In this document: positions 46,735 through 56,919 of the stretch, in pieces
Numbering within the stretch: position 1 is the stretch's first letter
Layout: each line of letters opens with the position of its first letter
Assembly: GCA_002886105.1 (NCBI GenBank)
Contig: CP025776.1
Coordinates: 868,001-932,000, forward strand
Length of the DNA stretch: 64,000 nt
Direction of reading: 5' to 3'
Origin: Enterobacter sp. EA-1
Lineage (GTDB): Bacteria; Pseudomonadota; Gammaproteobacteria; Enterobacterales; Enterobacteriaceae
Notes under the pieces: generated by a model
Told to the model about the DNA's origin: nothing
The model's database searches: none
Seen by the model: only the letters and a program-made list of their open reading frames with translations
Position numbers and translations under genes: made by a program

Positions 46735-48935
46735 AATCTGCTATCAATAGACAATGTCAGGTTATGGTGTAGACGGCTAAAATGTTGGTGTAACTCTTTA
46801 TTGATATCGTCAATCACGGCTTGAGTCGTTTTGTTGCATGCACAGCGTGCATTAAATGAACCCGATAATGTATTCAGCCTCAAGGATATTATATGGAGCG
46901 TTGTTCATCGGTGGTTTCCCGAATAACATTAAAATTCATTTCGTTAAAATATTGCATCCGAGGGGGATATGTGTTTCTGAGCAGGTGATTTTTTAAACGC
47001 CTGCTTGCTCATACATCCACTGCCCAGTAAGACACGGTGTTCAACAATATAGTCCTCATTAAGCCAGTTAATAAATGTGCCGCTGGTTTCATCTTCGAAT
47101 AGCGGGTAATTCCTAAAGAACCGCCACCCAGTTGTGAAACAGATTCAGGACCGGAGCACATCCAAGGACGGATCGCATTGGACCATGTGCCGTATTGTTA
47201 AGCAGGTTGGCATAGGTAATCAGCAACGCCGTTTTCCCGGCTTCAAAGTTTTTAACCGCAGCATCCCACCATAATCCTGTCGTTTTGCGCGTAGTGGCCG
47301 GTGGTAGCTAATATAATGAGTTAAAACATGGCTCCCAATATGGACATCTATAGATGGATAGTCCTTGCCTGTAATGAGTACCCCACCGTTTGAGTAATAT
47401 CTTAAAAGAAACTCGCTGGCGAGAAGTTCCGGGGATATCTCGAATGAGGTTGCGCCGGATGGGTATCCTGTATCGGTCGCTGGTTCAGTTCATTGAAGAA
47501 GCGACAAATGCGGTCATATTCTTCAAATGTTACGGGGACGGTAAGTTCATCACCATATTTTCATAAAATAATCTTTTTATTTTACTGTCTTCAAACAGGT
47601 CTTTTCTGTAAAACAGCATCTGAGGACCCACATCGAAAGGGATAGCGTACAGCGTTCCGTTGACCTTAGCCGTTAACTCAATGATGTTTTCCTCATACCC
47701 GCAACGAGATGGTTTGCTTCGGGGATGATTTCATCAAGAGGCGTTAGTAGTCGCTGAGAAAACCGGGGGGAGCAGGGCTATGTCCGGACAATATCATAAT
47801 GCGACACCTTATCCTCATCAGCCAGTATCTTATTGACCTCATCCGAAGTCGGGGGTATCTATTTCAATATCGATGCCCTTCGCCGACAGAAATTCGCCGC
47901 GATTTTTTTATCGCTTCCGAAGAAGGACTGCTGTTCATCAATATTTTCAACGGCATCGGGTGATGCTGGCTGATGATTAATTGTGGCTCTGTCGTAAAGC
48001 TGGGTTAGTGATATTACATGCCATTAATGCCGATGTATTGCAAATGCGTGAGCCAGCTTGCCTGCCTAACTCAAAGTATTCCATCTGGTAATAGTGTAAT
48101 TCATTCTGGATTTCTGTTGTGTCTATGGTACCCAGCAAAATATTTTCTTGTTGGTGTGGCGACGCGTTAAATTTAATGGGCTAATAACTTGTTGGCTTTT
48201 CTTTGCGAAGTTGTGATAAATATTTCGCTGGTGGTGCTGTGCACTAAATTGATGGCATCATTGTGCAAAAGTACCCATCTGTGAATGTGTGTTATTTCAT
48301 TTTATCAGTGGTATGTAATCCGGCTATTAATTCACTTACGTAACTATATTTGTCGCTTTCACAGAAAAGAGATACTTTTTCTCCCCGATGGCAATTTTGT
48401 GCAATATCTTTTCCTGCCTGTCGATAATCAAGCCCCAGTGTATTAATCGCGTTGCGAGGGCAGTGGTAGATGAAAATAATGTTTTCCTGCGGAATGTTTG
48501 TTTTATCATACCATTCCTGTGCATCTTCCAGTGCAGAAAAGACGATGATGTTTTGTATACCTTTGAGGATATTTTTAAGATGATCTCTTTTCGGTGTTAA
48601 TGTCGGCCTGAGAAATAAACAAGTCAACATCATTAATCACTATGCCACAAGTATGAATCTCAGATAAGAATCCCTCATAAAAGAGAGTACACTGCTCGCT
48701 ATGCATATTGGGTAATACAACGGCGATACTGCGTGCTTCATTCGAGCGCAGAGCACTGGCCCTGACATTGAGTTGATAACCGACTTCTCGTGCAGCCTTC
48801 ATCACTGCATCGATTTTTCGGCGCTGACATTGCCGTTATTACAGGACATTTGGAAACTGTTCCGTGTGACACATTAGCTAATTTTGCAATATCTTTTATT
48901 GTTATTTTCTTCACTCTGACTCCGACGTCTACCAT
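46710..48935 (-). CDS. LacI-type regulator apparently fused to a solute-binding domain
   Basis: The N-terminus has a LacI HTH (ITIKDIAKLANVSHGTVSK) followed by ARSIAVVLPNMHSEQCTLFYEGFL and the rest of a periplasmic-binding-like effector domain, including ILLGTIDTTEIQNELHYYQMEYFELGRQAGS. With no start codon or signal peptide, the text runs on into a second binding-protein domain: IAANFLSAKGIDIEIDTPDFDEVNK, ILADEDKVSHYDIV, LYAIPFDVGPQMLFYRKDLFED and PRMQYFNEMNFNVI, ending KGYAIAA at 46710. Correcting about twelve indels gives roughly 742 residues. The start may be GTG 48914 instead. It faces the importer operon and is its likely regulator. Two separate decayed genes are the alternative. Confidence 0.62.
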
Positions 48936-49118
48936 GACCTCCCAATTATATAGTAAATAACAGAAAAATCTCTATGAGCTGCTTTTTTTGCGATCCCGTT
49001 CAATTTGACGCTGATTTCCATCCTGTATAAATCGTGCGGCAGACAGGTGATTAAAAGGCCGCAACGTAGTATGTTGTGGCCCTGATCAAAAGCTTCCGAT
49101 AATTGTCGGAGATCAAAA

Positions 49119-51692
49119 CTACATTGGCGGTGCCACCAGGAATGTTGGGTCGGTTTCATAGAAAATGTAATTTGCGAAGCTTACGCCATATTTTGAAGTA
49201 AATTGCGTGCTATAACGCTGAATATCATCCGCAACGTGCGCTTCCTCGGCGTTGATTTTTTACGCATCGCAGAAATTAATCGATCAATATTACTGACCAT
49301 CACAGGAAGTGACTCTTTAAGCAGTTTCAGCACCTCCGCATCCATAATGACACCCGAACGATCATTCGATGCCAACTGGAGAGGCGGAAGCAAGATTTAA
49401 TTGCCTCAGTCGCTGAACGAGGGTGCGTAATCGATTGAAATCGCTATCGAACGATTGCGGATCAATGTTATATGCATCGCCAAAGAGCCGTTTTGTCCAC
49501 TCTGGTGGCGAATAACCCGCAATATCAGAAGGTGTCGCACTTTCCTTAACGATACCGCTGGCACGATAAATCATGTCTGCAGGCAGACCGGATGAGCCGC
49601 AGGCCCATTGCCGTTGCACGCAGGTCGGTTGGCATGTCGGTGGTGGCATATTGCGGATTGAGCCCCAAATTCTTAAATTCGGCAATTTTCTCAGTGACCG
49701 CCGTTGAAGATCGCATTTTTTCGCTGCGTAATCGTTTTTCTGGTATACCGTGCCGTCCATTTTATACAGGAAGTCGTTGATGGTGTCGGTATCGACAGCG
49801 CCGGAATCCGTTCGTTTTGCAAAACTGAAATCCGGATATCTGTCAGAAAAGCCGAAAGCCGTTTTGCCGAGTTCCTCTGACGCATGCACTGATTTTCCTT
49901 GCCGGTTTTGAATATGGACATTTATTTCTTTCGCCATAATCATGCTGTAAATCGCATTGAAATTGTCCAGCACCGCGGCATTCAGGCGCTCGCCTTGCGG
50001 CATATTCTGAAATTCCGCGAGATTTTGTGGTGTTTGGTCCGCGGCAAGGCGCGGATGGCGTCAGGTTTTGCTGGAAAACGAGAACATTCGCAATACTATA
50101 GAACCCCAGACACCATTGCAGCGTTGCCCGGTGCGGGCCTCAATCCATGCCAGTTGTTGCGCATCAAAAATAGGCGTGCCTTCTATCTGGTTCAGATTGA
50201 GATTGGAGCCATTGGCATAGGGCAGATTGGGGCGAAGCGCCGCCATGTCGCCAAACTCGAGACCGGAAACCGCGTTGGACAGTTTCGTCGCCTCATTGGC
50301 TTGCCCGGGAACGCCCCCATTGCCAGCAGGACATTCATATTCACTGACGCCACTTCGCGTTGCGCCTGCTCATACGAGATATCGTAGCGTTGGGCGTACG
50401 TTTCGAGGAAATCATAGACGCCGCCGGGCATGGTGAACGGATAGATTTTCACTACCACGTTATTAACCATATTGGGGTTATTTTTCAGGATTGACACCAT
50501 TGATACCGGCGAGTAGTTGCGTGCATCAATATAGGCGGTAATTTCCGGCATCAGTGCGGCGACACGTTGCAGGACAAACTCGGTGCGCATTAACCCACGC
50601 AGGCCGCTTTCGGTAACTTGCGGGGTTTCGGCAGTGGGATCAAGCACCCTATATTGACGGCGTTAAGATCCTGTATTGCTCTTGCTCAACATATTTGGCG
50701 GGTTTATCGAAGCTGCCATCAAGTCGATTGGTCACCAAATCGTGGATGACCACATTCACGGTCGTGTGTCTCAAGAACATCAAATTCACTTCTGATACCC
50801 GCGATATAAGCATTAACGATAGCGGCAAGGGAGTTTTGCGGAATAAGAAATGCGTTATTATAAAGACCACGGTGAGCGTTATACTGAAAATTACCGCTGA
50901 TAAACTGACCGTTATCGATAATGTGTCAATTGGCATCAGTTCAGGATGTTCGCTCATTGCTGAGATAAATTTCGCATTTTGTTCATGGGATGTCAGTCCG
51001 GAACGATATTCATCAAAAGATAGTCGGGGTTTTATGTTGGCTGACAAGTTCTACGATACGGTTTCTCTCGGCAAGATCTATTTTGTCATGGTGTTAATAG
51101 TATTTAGATCCTCTTTGGAGTGTTTCCAGTGGGACGTCAGGATCCGCCACGTCCACAATAAAATTGCGAAACTCAGTGCCTAGAACATAACTGGATAAGA
51201 GTGTCGAGAATGCCCCGTATTTGAATTTACCTCCCCATGCATTGCTTCACATATATCTTGCGGCGGCGTGGGCTGCATTGCAGGTGTGCTTTGCGCGGGT
51301 TCTGTGGTGGGCAGGATCGCCTGCTCCGGTACGTTTGCGTAATCCTCAAAGATAGTGCTGACCTGCGCCAGTGGGTTGCCCGACTGTACTGTGGTGCAGG
51401 ACCCGCCGAAGTTGGTAGCGCGGCTTTTGTGGTGCCAAAAGCGTAAAGCAGCACGGTGAGTCGCTCCAACAGACTGCGTCCCCTTAACTGCGGTGCTCGG
51501 GTGACGCCTCTTCCCCCTGCTTCAAACTCCTCCCAGTTGGCCCGGAGATCCGCACCGCTGATCTGCCAGTCTTCCTTCTCTGCTGGCGGCGTTGCTGGTT
51601 TTGAGGCTGGCACGGCGTTTTTGTTGTGCCGATTTTTTCCCCGCCTGCTGGGCGGTTTCATTTGATCGGGCTTTTCTCACCTGTTTGTACAT
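49119..51692 (-). CDS. Large glycerophosphodiesterase-like (GDPD/PI-PLC fold) protein
   Basis: It starts MYKQVRKARSNETAQQ at 51692 with GGAG upstream, and its basic, Lys/Ala/Pro-rich N-terminus has no signal peptide. After corrections the text reads NAHRGLYNNAFLIPQNSLAAIVNAY, RSEFDVLETHDRE and VVIHDLVTNRLDGSFDKPAKYVEQ. These match the GDPD-superfamily motif: AHRG His, Glu and Asp in the EFD segment, and His in VIHD. Downstream is a long unassigned region (LRGLMRTEFVLQRVAALMPEITAYIDARNYSPVS, VNMNVLLAMGAFPG, NVHIQNRQGKSVHASEELGKTAFGF) ending NYIFYETDPTFLVAPPM. The total is about 850 residues, far longer than GlpQ or UgpQ. At least ten indels are present. The family beyond the GDPD core is not recognised. 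Confidence 0.6.
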
Positions 51693-52167
51693 GACGCTAT
51701 CTCCTCAGATGAAATACTGATGTATAACATCTTTACGAATCGCCTGTGTATTTCGGACCCGTTAGATTACGGATGTTTTTTATATTTATGTCGTCGGCAT
51801 TCCAGTTCGGGTAGCGTATTTTTGGTGTTGTTTTTACCATTGCTTTTAGTGTTTTTGAATTTGCTGATGCTGGTTTTATATTTCAAGGGTGTTGCTGCTT
51901 TGCCTTTGTTTGGCCAGTGCTCTGAAAATGCTGACAATAAAAAGGTAGGTGTGATTTCTTTATAACGCAAACCCTTTACAGGCATTTGGCATTTTTGAAC
52001 TTTTTACTTAGCTATTTCAGAATTTTCATGTCCAGTATGCGCATGGTGCTGTACAAATAATATAGCGATATAGCAAAGTCCTCTTCGTGTTAACGAAATG
52101 GACGCGAGTATCATAGTAAGTGATGACTGCCGCTATCGGGGCGGCGCGTGATAATCAGGAGAGTGAG
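51693..52167. other. Intergenic region before the PanE-like gene
   Basis: No supported gene is visible. A small hydrophobic reading frame on the plus strand (51720-51965) and a Lys-rich one on the minus strand overlap each other, and neither has a clear ribosome-binding site, so neither is called. The region presumably holds the divergent promoters of the GDPD-like and PanE-like genes. Confidence 0.4.
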
Positions 52168-53061
52168 ATGGTGTCAGACAACCCCAGCGTCGCCCTTATT
52201 GGTCCCCGGCGCAATCGGAACCACGATTGTGGCGGCGTTGCATGAAGTCGGGCGTACGCCCACGGTGTAATGTGGGCGAACGGCGCACCCGCAACTGATC
52301 TTGCGTGTCGATAAGGAGCAGATTGTGGTGCCCGGCCCGGTACTGACCGAACCGGGTGACATTCACCAGCCGTTCGAGCTGGTTTTTGTGGCGACCAAAA
52401 CCACGCAACTGGCGTCAAGTGCGGCGTGGCTGAAAGTGCTGTGCAATGAAAATACTGTGGTGTGTGCACTGCAAAACGGTGTGGAGCAAAAAGCGCAAAT
52501 CCGTACGTGGCAGGTGCCGAAGTGCTGCCATCCGTGGTGTGGTTTCCTGCGCAGCGTGAGCCGGACGCTTCCGTCTGGTTGCGTGCTGCGCCCCGGCTCA
52601 CCTTGCCGGATACGCCAGCCGCGAAACGGGTGCAGAGCGTATTGCAGGGCACACGCTGTGCCGTTGATCTTTCCGCCGATTTCATCTCTGTTGCGTGGCG
52701 CAAGCTGTTGCAGAACGCGGCTGCCGGGTTAATGGTGTTATCAGGGCGTCGCGCCGGAATGTTCTCGCGCGATGACATCACCACTCTGGCGATGGCTTAT
52801 TTGCAGGAGTGCCTCGCGGTTGCCCGCGCGGAAGGGGCCACGTTAGCGGATGCTGTGCCGCTGGAGATTGTGACTGGTTTTCAGCGTGCACCTGCCGACT
52901 GGGCACCTCGATTCTCGCAGACCGCCGGTGCGGGCCGCCCTCTGGAATGGGATATCCGTAATGGCGTGGTACAGCGGTACGGCAGAAAACACGGTATCCC
53001 CACACCGCTCAGTGATGTGATTGTGCCACTGCTGGCTGCCGGCAGCGACGGTCCGGGCTAA
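52168..53061 (+). CDS. Ketopantoate-reductase (PanE/ApbA) family oxidoreductase
   Basis: This NADP-dependent reductase starts VSDNPSVALIGPGAIGTTIVAALHEVGRTP, a Rossmann motif. Also visible are LVFVATKTTQLASSAAWLK, VVCALQNGVEQ, the catalytic-Lys region FISVAWRKLLQNAAAGLMVLSGR and the end GRKHGIPTPLSDVIVPLLAA. It has about 297 residues, the family length. It is probably a paralogue rather than the housekeeping panE, which lies elsewhere in enterobacteria; the substrate is uncertain. Breaks lie near 52203, 52268, 52515 and 52905. Confidence 0.82.
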
Positions 53062-53257
53062 ACGCTGCTGAGATAACACAATACTGGCAACTGGCGACAT
53101 TGCTGTTACGTTGAAATCATGAACAAAAGATATTCAGTGTTGATGTTTACAATGGGCATTATTCGCACCACAAATTGTTTGGTGGGATAGCGTTCATCTC
53201 TTTTTCCCGCCAGTACGGCGGGAGCCTTACTGGTGACAACCTGTGAGGTGACTCCGT

Positions 53258-53782
53258 ATGACAGATCCCTTTTCCGTTGCTCGACCGACATTGCACATCC
53301 TGTGCGGCAAGATTGCATCTGGCAAATCAACCCTTGCCGCTGAACTGATGACTGCTCCCGGTACCGTGATGTTGAGCGAAGATCGTTGGTTATCGCTCCT
53401 GTTTCAGGATGATTTGCACACTGTTCAGGATTATGTCCACTATTCTGCAAAGCTCAAACTGGCCATTACGCCGCATGTCATTGCTTTACTTCAGGCGGGC
53501 GTCAACGTGGTGCTGGATTTTCCGGCCAATACGTTAACCAGCCGACAGTGGCTCCAAAGGGATTGTTGAGCAGTCCGGTGCCCACCATTTGTTGCACTAT
53601 TTGCACGTCAGCGATGACGTTTGCAAAGCGCGGCTACGCGCACGCAATGCCACAGGTGAGCATGATTTTGCCGCCACTGACGAGCAGTTCGAACAGATCA
53701 CGCGCGCTACTTTGTGGAGCCCACCGAGGCGGAAGGGTTTCAGATTCGCCGATATTGCTGGAAAGGTTGTACAACCTTGTAG
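53258..53782 (+). CDS. P-loop kinase-like ATPase
   Basis: The Walker A motif is LHILCGKIASGKSTLAAELM near residue 17. DRWLSLLFQ, VVLDFPANTLTSRQWLK and LLHYLHVSDDVCKARLRARNA fit a small zeta-toxin or gluconate-kinase-like P-loop fold. The protein would have about 174 residues, ending RRYCWKGCTTL. Breaks near 53560 and 53718 are likely sequence errors. The function is unknown. It is followed by yjdI and yjdJ after 54 bp. Confidence 0.7.
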
Positions 53783-53836
53783 TCTGATGACCGGGCTATG
53801 CTTACTTTTGCAACACACATAATTGGAGGCAATGTC

Positions 53837-54064
53837 ATGGATAAGGAACTACTGGATGCGGGTTACCGCGTATACACCGGCGAGAAGATTGATGTTTACT
53901 TCAACACCCACATTTGCCAGCACGCCGGTAATTGCGTACGTGGCAGTGCGAAGCTGTTCAACCTGAAACGCAAACCGTGGATCATCCCCGATGAAGTGGA
54001 TGTGGCAACGGTAGTGAACGTCATTGATACCTGCCCGAGCGGTGCCTTGGAAGTACCGCCATAA
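53837..54064 (+). CDS. yjdI: Divergent 4Fe-4S mono-cluster protein YjdI
   Basis: This small ferredoxin-like protein has about 75 residues. It starts [23 protein letters not shown] and carries the cysteines in [16 protein letters not shown] and DTCPSGALE. An extra G near 54049 probably alters the last residues, since family members continue ALKYRH. It is 17 bp before yjdJ, the same pair as in E. coli. Its function is not established. Confidence 0.9.
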   Translation: MDKELLDAGYRVYTGEKIDVYFNTHICQHAGNCVRGSAKLFNLKRKPWIIPDEVDVATVVNVIDTCPSGALEVPP

Positions 54065-54081
54065 CTGGAGTGAGACAACGT

Positions 54082-54354
54082 ATGGACATCCTGGAAGGTC
54101 ATAACAAGTTTTACGTGAACGACGCCGCAGGCAATCAGGTCGCGGAAATCGTTTTTGTTCCCACCGGCGAGCATTTAAGCATTATCGAACATACCGATGT
54201 TGATGAAAGCCTGAAAGGGCAGGGTGTCGGTAAACAGCTGGTGGCGAAAGTGGTGGAAAAAATGCGCGCAGAGCAGCGCAAAATTATTCCGCTGTGTCCT
54301 TTCGCCAAACATGAGTTTGATAATACACGCGAATACGATGATATCCGTGCTTAA
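54082..54354 (+). CDS. yjdJ: GNAT-family acetyltransferase YjdJ
   Basis: This intact 90-residue minimal GNAT protein has [21 protein letters not shown], the acetyl-CoA loop [21 protein letters not shown] and [21 protein letters not shown]. The family acetylates small molecules or is of unknown substrate. It is cotranscribed with yjdI and followed by a strong terminator. Confidence 0.93.
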   Translation: MDILEGHNKFYVNDAAGNQVAEIVFVPTGEHLSIIEHTDVDESLKGQGVGKQLVAKVVEKMRAEQRKIIPLCPFAKHEFDNTREYDDIRA

Positions 54355-54360
54355 TCACCT

Positions 54361-54386
54361 GCACCGGCGTGGGCCGGTGCGTTTTC
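54361..54386 (+). terminator. Terminator after yjdJ
   Basis: GCACCGGC-GTG-GGCCGGTGC followed by GTTTTCTT directly after the stop codon. Confidence 0.88.
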
Positions 54387-54640
54387 TTCATGTGATAATG
54401 TGATTATTGCGGCAGGCGACGGAAAAATATTTTTAAATTAATGCTTGCATCCCTTCTTCCAGCCATGCGTTAATGCGCCGTCGGTTTGATAACCATTATC
54501 TCCAGCAGTTCACTAAAGTCTTTCTCATCTCTAAGTACCTCCTTGCTACTTCTTTTGGGTCTTCGCTTTACACTCTGAATAAAATAATGCTTCCAGACCA
54601 TTACTGCCGAAAAGGCTAACAAAATCAGAAGGTAACAAGA
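54387..54640 (+). promoter_or_regulatory. Upstream region and leader of the cold-shock gene
   Basis: This AT-rich segment ends with GCCGAAAAGGC and AGAAGGTAACAAGA before the ATG. Long structured leaders that act as thermosensors are typical of cspA-type genes. GCCGAAAGGC-like text before the start is common to that group, but no exact cold box is visible. Confidence 0.4.
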
Positions 54641-54860
54641 ATGTCTGCTAAAATGACTGGTATCGTAAAATGGTTCAACGCTGAGAAAGGCTTCGGTTTT
54701 ATCACGCCGAAAGATGGCAGCAAAGATGTATTCGTACACTTCTCTGCAATCCAGAGCGATAACTACCGTACTCTTGAAGAAAATCAAGAAGTTGAATTCA
54801 CCATTGAAAATGGTGCGAAAGGCCCGCCCGGCGGCTGCTAATGTCGTTGTGGTTCGCTAA
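54641..54860 (+). CDS. CspA-family cold-shock RNA chaperone
   Basis: This is a single cold-shock domain of about 70 residues, [20 protein letters not shown], with RNP1 ([11 protein letters not shown]) and RNP2 (DVFVHFSAI). The text inserts CCCG near 54825 and then stops early as GPPGGC. The expected end is [13 protein letters not shown] with TAA at 54858. It resembles CspA/CspB/CspG most; the exact paralogue is not decided. The next gene's ribosome-binding site overlaps this stop. Confidence 0.9.
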
Positions 54861-54870
54861 GGATTTAGAA

Positions 54871-55059
54871 ATTACGAACCGTATTCATTTTCGCTGCCCG
54901 TGCTGTAGCGGGTCGCAATACCGGATTTCCAGTTTTGATGTCACTGAAAAGAACCCGGCTGGCGCGAAATGTATTTTTTGTAAATCATCAATGATTGCAT
55001 TTAATAATTTCACCGCGTGGGTTCAGTCCTCACAGGCGCCACTGGATTTCCGTAAATAA
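54871..55059 (+). CDS. YmcF-like cold-shock zinc-ribbon protein with probable AUU start
   Basis: The frame reads ITNRIHFRCPCCSGSQYRIS, SFDVTEKNPAGAKCIFCKSSMIAF and ends APLDFRK. The paired CPCC and CIFC motifs suggest a zinc ribbon. No ATG stands near the conserved start: the only in-frame ATG (54841) lies within the csp gene. ATT at 54871 has AAGGA 7 nt upstream, overlapping the csp stop. E. coli has similar small proteins, YmcF and YnfQ, next to csp genes. The product name is by resemblance. Confidence 0.75.
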   Translation: MTNRIHFRCPCCSGSQYRISSFDVTEKNPAGAKCIFCKSSMIAFNNFTAWVQSSQAPLDFRK

Positions 55060-55060
55060 T

Positions 55061-55094
55061 AAAAATCAGGTCAGTTTACTGGCCTGATTTTTTA
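55061..55094 (+). terminator. Terminator after the ymcF-like gene
   Basis: AAAAATCAGG and CCTGATTTTTTATT pair across a loop containing GTCAGTTTACTG. Confidence 0.88.
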
Positions 55095-55105
55095 TTCTGC
55101 ACGAC

Positions 55106-55884
55106 TTATCCTGCCATTAACATAATCATTTTTATCGAGCGATTGCTGGTCAGTTGCCGGGTCATCTGGCGATAGTGCACTTCTCCCTGCTGCGGATGAT
55201 GAAACACGCGCTCGCCCCCTTCGCGCACCACAACTTGCTGGCGCGACCAGAAGGCGCGGAATAACTCACTGTCATGACTGAGACTCTGCACGAAGCTATT
55301 GAGCTCCCGATCGTGCGGATAATGCATCGCGTCTGCACGCAGTTCCGCCACAATGCGGCTTGCGCGGCTCTCCCAGTCGGCAACCAGCAGGCGGGCCAGT
55401 GGGTCGCGGAACATAAAACTCATCATATTCGGCTGCGGATCTTCGCCCAGCCAGCCGCTAAACAGCGCTTCGGCAGGCGCATTCCATGCCAGCATATTCC
55501 GAGGGTTAAATCCAGCAGATAACAGGGACAAGCCATCTGAGTGACGGTCGCCAACACCTCTTTTCAACCGTGACGACCTGTTCTTCCTGCGGATCGTTTT
55601 GCATGGCCAGATGGAACAGGTAGCTGCGTTCGGTCGGTTTCATCTTCAGTACGTTGGCGATATTCGACAGGGTTTGCGGCGACACCACAATGTCACGCCC
55701 CTGTTCAATCCAGGTATACCGTGGTACTGATACCGCTGAGCTGCGCCACTTCCTCCCGGCGTAATCCACGGGTGCGGCGTCGCCCTTGGGCAGGCAAGCC
55801 AATATCCGCAGGGGCGATGTTTTCCCGCTGCGAGCGCAAAAAAGCACCCAGCGCTTTAGGACCAGCAAAGAGGGTATTTTCCAT
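55106..55884 (-). CDS. XRE-type regulator with MmyB-like ligand domain
   Basis: The start MENTLFAGPKALGAFLRSQREN is at 55884. The HTH region is RGLRREEVAQLSGVSVPRYTWIEQGRDIVVSPQTLSNIANVL. The C-terminal PAS-like MmyB domain includes NMLAWNAPAEALFSGW, SFMFRDPLARLLVADWESRASRIVAELRAD and RVFHHPQQGEVHYRQM. Such proteins bind fatty-acid-type or other ligands and usually control an adjacent enzyme; here a divergent methyltransferase is next. Breaks lie near 55722, 55565 and 55500 (CCGAGGG, a corrupted Dcm site). Confidence 0.82.
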
Positions 55885-55991
55885 GGGGGTACTCGTTAAT
55901 ACCAGTATAAGTGCTCATATTGTACCACTATAAAGAGCGTCATATAGTCGCCAAAAAAGAGGCTTTGTCGTGCTAACAGAAGGAAAGAAGA

Positions 55992-56750
55992 ATGGCGGTT
56001 AATCATCATCAGTTAACGGAACAGCAATTTGGCGATCAGGCGCAGGCCTATTTGCAGAGTCAGGTTCATGCCCGGGCGCTGATTTAGTCAGACTGGCTCA
56101 GTGGCTGGCAGACGATGCCAGTGCGGCCGTACTGGATCTGGGCTGTGGCGCAGGCCACGCCAGCTTTGCTGCAGGTATTGCGCGTGCGGTCACCGCCTAT
56201 GACTTGTCGGAAAAGATGCTTGATGTGGTGCGCCAGGGCCGCCCACGAACGGCATCTTGACAATATCACCACCGCCAGGGGGGCAGAGACATTGCCCTTC
56301 GCCGACAACAGTTTTGAGGTGGTGATCAGCCGCTACTCTGCCCACCACTGGCATGATGTGGCGCAGGCTCTGCGCGAGGTGAAACGCGTGCTGGAAGCCG
56401 GGGGGAAAATTTATCCTGATGGATATTGCCTCGCCACCGGGTCAGCCAGTGCTGGACATCTGGCTGCAAACCATCGAAGTGCTGCGCGATCCTTCGCATG
56501 TCCGCAACTACTCTCCGGCAGAGTGGTTGCATATGACCCAGCAAAGCGGCATGACGGTGCAAAAATGGCGACGGACAGACTGGCGCTGGAGTACAACTCA
56601 TGGGTCGAGCGCATGAAAACACCGGAGGTATTGCGCGCCGCTATCCGTTATCTGCAAAACCACACCTCCGAAGAGGTAAAACAGCACTTCCGGATCCGCG
56701 ACGAGGGCTCGTTTACCTCCGACACGCTGATGTTTCAGACCCGGGCCTGA
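55992..56750 (+). CDS. SAM-dependent methyltransferase (YafE/UbiE type)
   Basis: This is a class I methyltransferase of about 250 residues. It starts MAVNHHQLTEQQFGDQAQAYL; motif I is AVLDLGCGAGHASFAAGIA, followed by VTAYDLSEKMLDVV, LPFADNSFEVVISRYSAHHWHD and LREVKRVLEAGGKFILMD. It resembles E. coli YafE along its whole length. The methyl acceptor is unknown. Frame breaks lie near 56073, 56240, 56408 and 56568. A divergent XRE-type regulator lies 107 bp upstream. Confidence 0.85.
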
Positions 56751-56919
56751 TAGCGCCCGTCAATGCCCCCGGCTGCTCTGCCGCCGGGGTATCTCAAGGT
56801 AAATCTTTAATAAACCAGCGGTAAATAAGTGCTTTTGCACAATAGTTCTCGTGCATTTCCTGCCCTAAAGTAAATTTCGCCCGGTGGCTTTTGACAATTT
56901 ACTCATGAACAGAGGACGT

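Noticed and set aside
46604-48300. Apparent 1.7-kb gene desert
   Set aside because: Read on the minus strand with indels corrected, it codes for the C-terminal domains of the LacI-type regulator, so it is neither empty nor clearly decayed.
51720-51985. Two overlapping small open frames, one hydrophobic and one Lys-rich
   Set aside because: They are opposite-strand images of the same AT-rich DNA, and neither has a convincing start or homologue.
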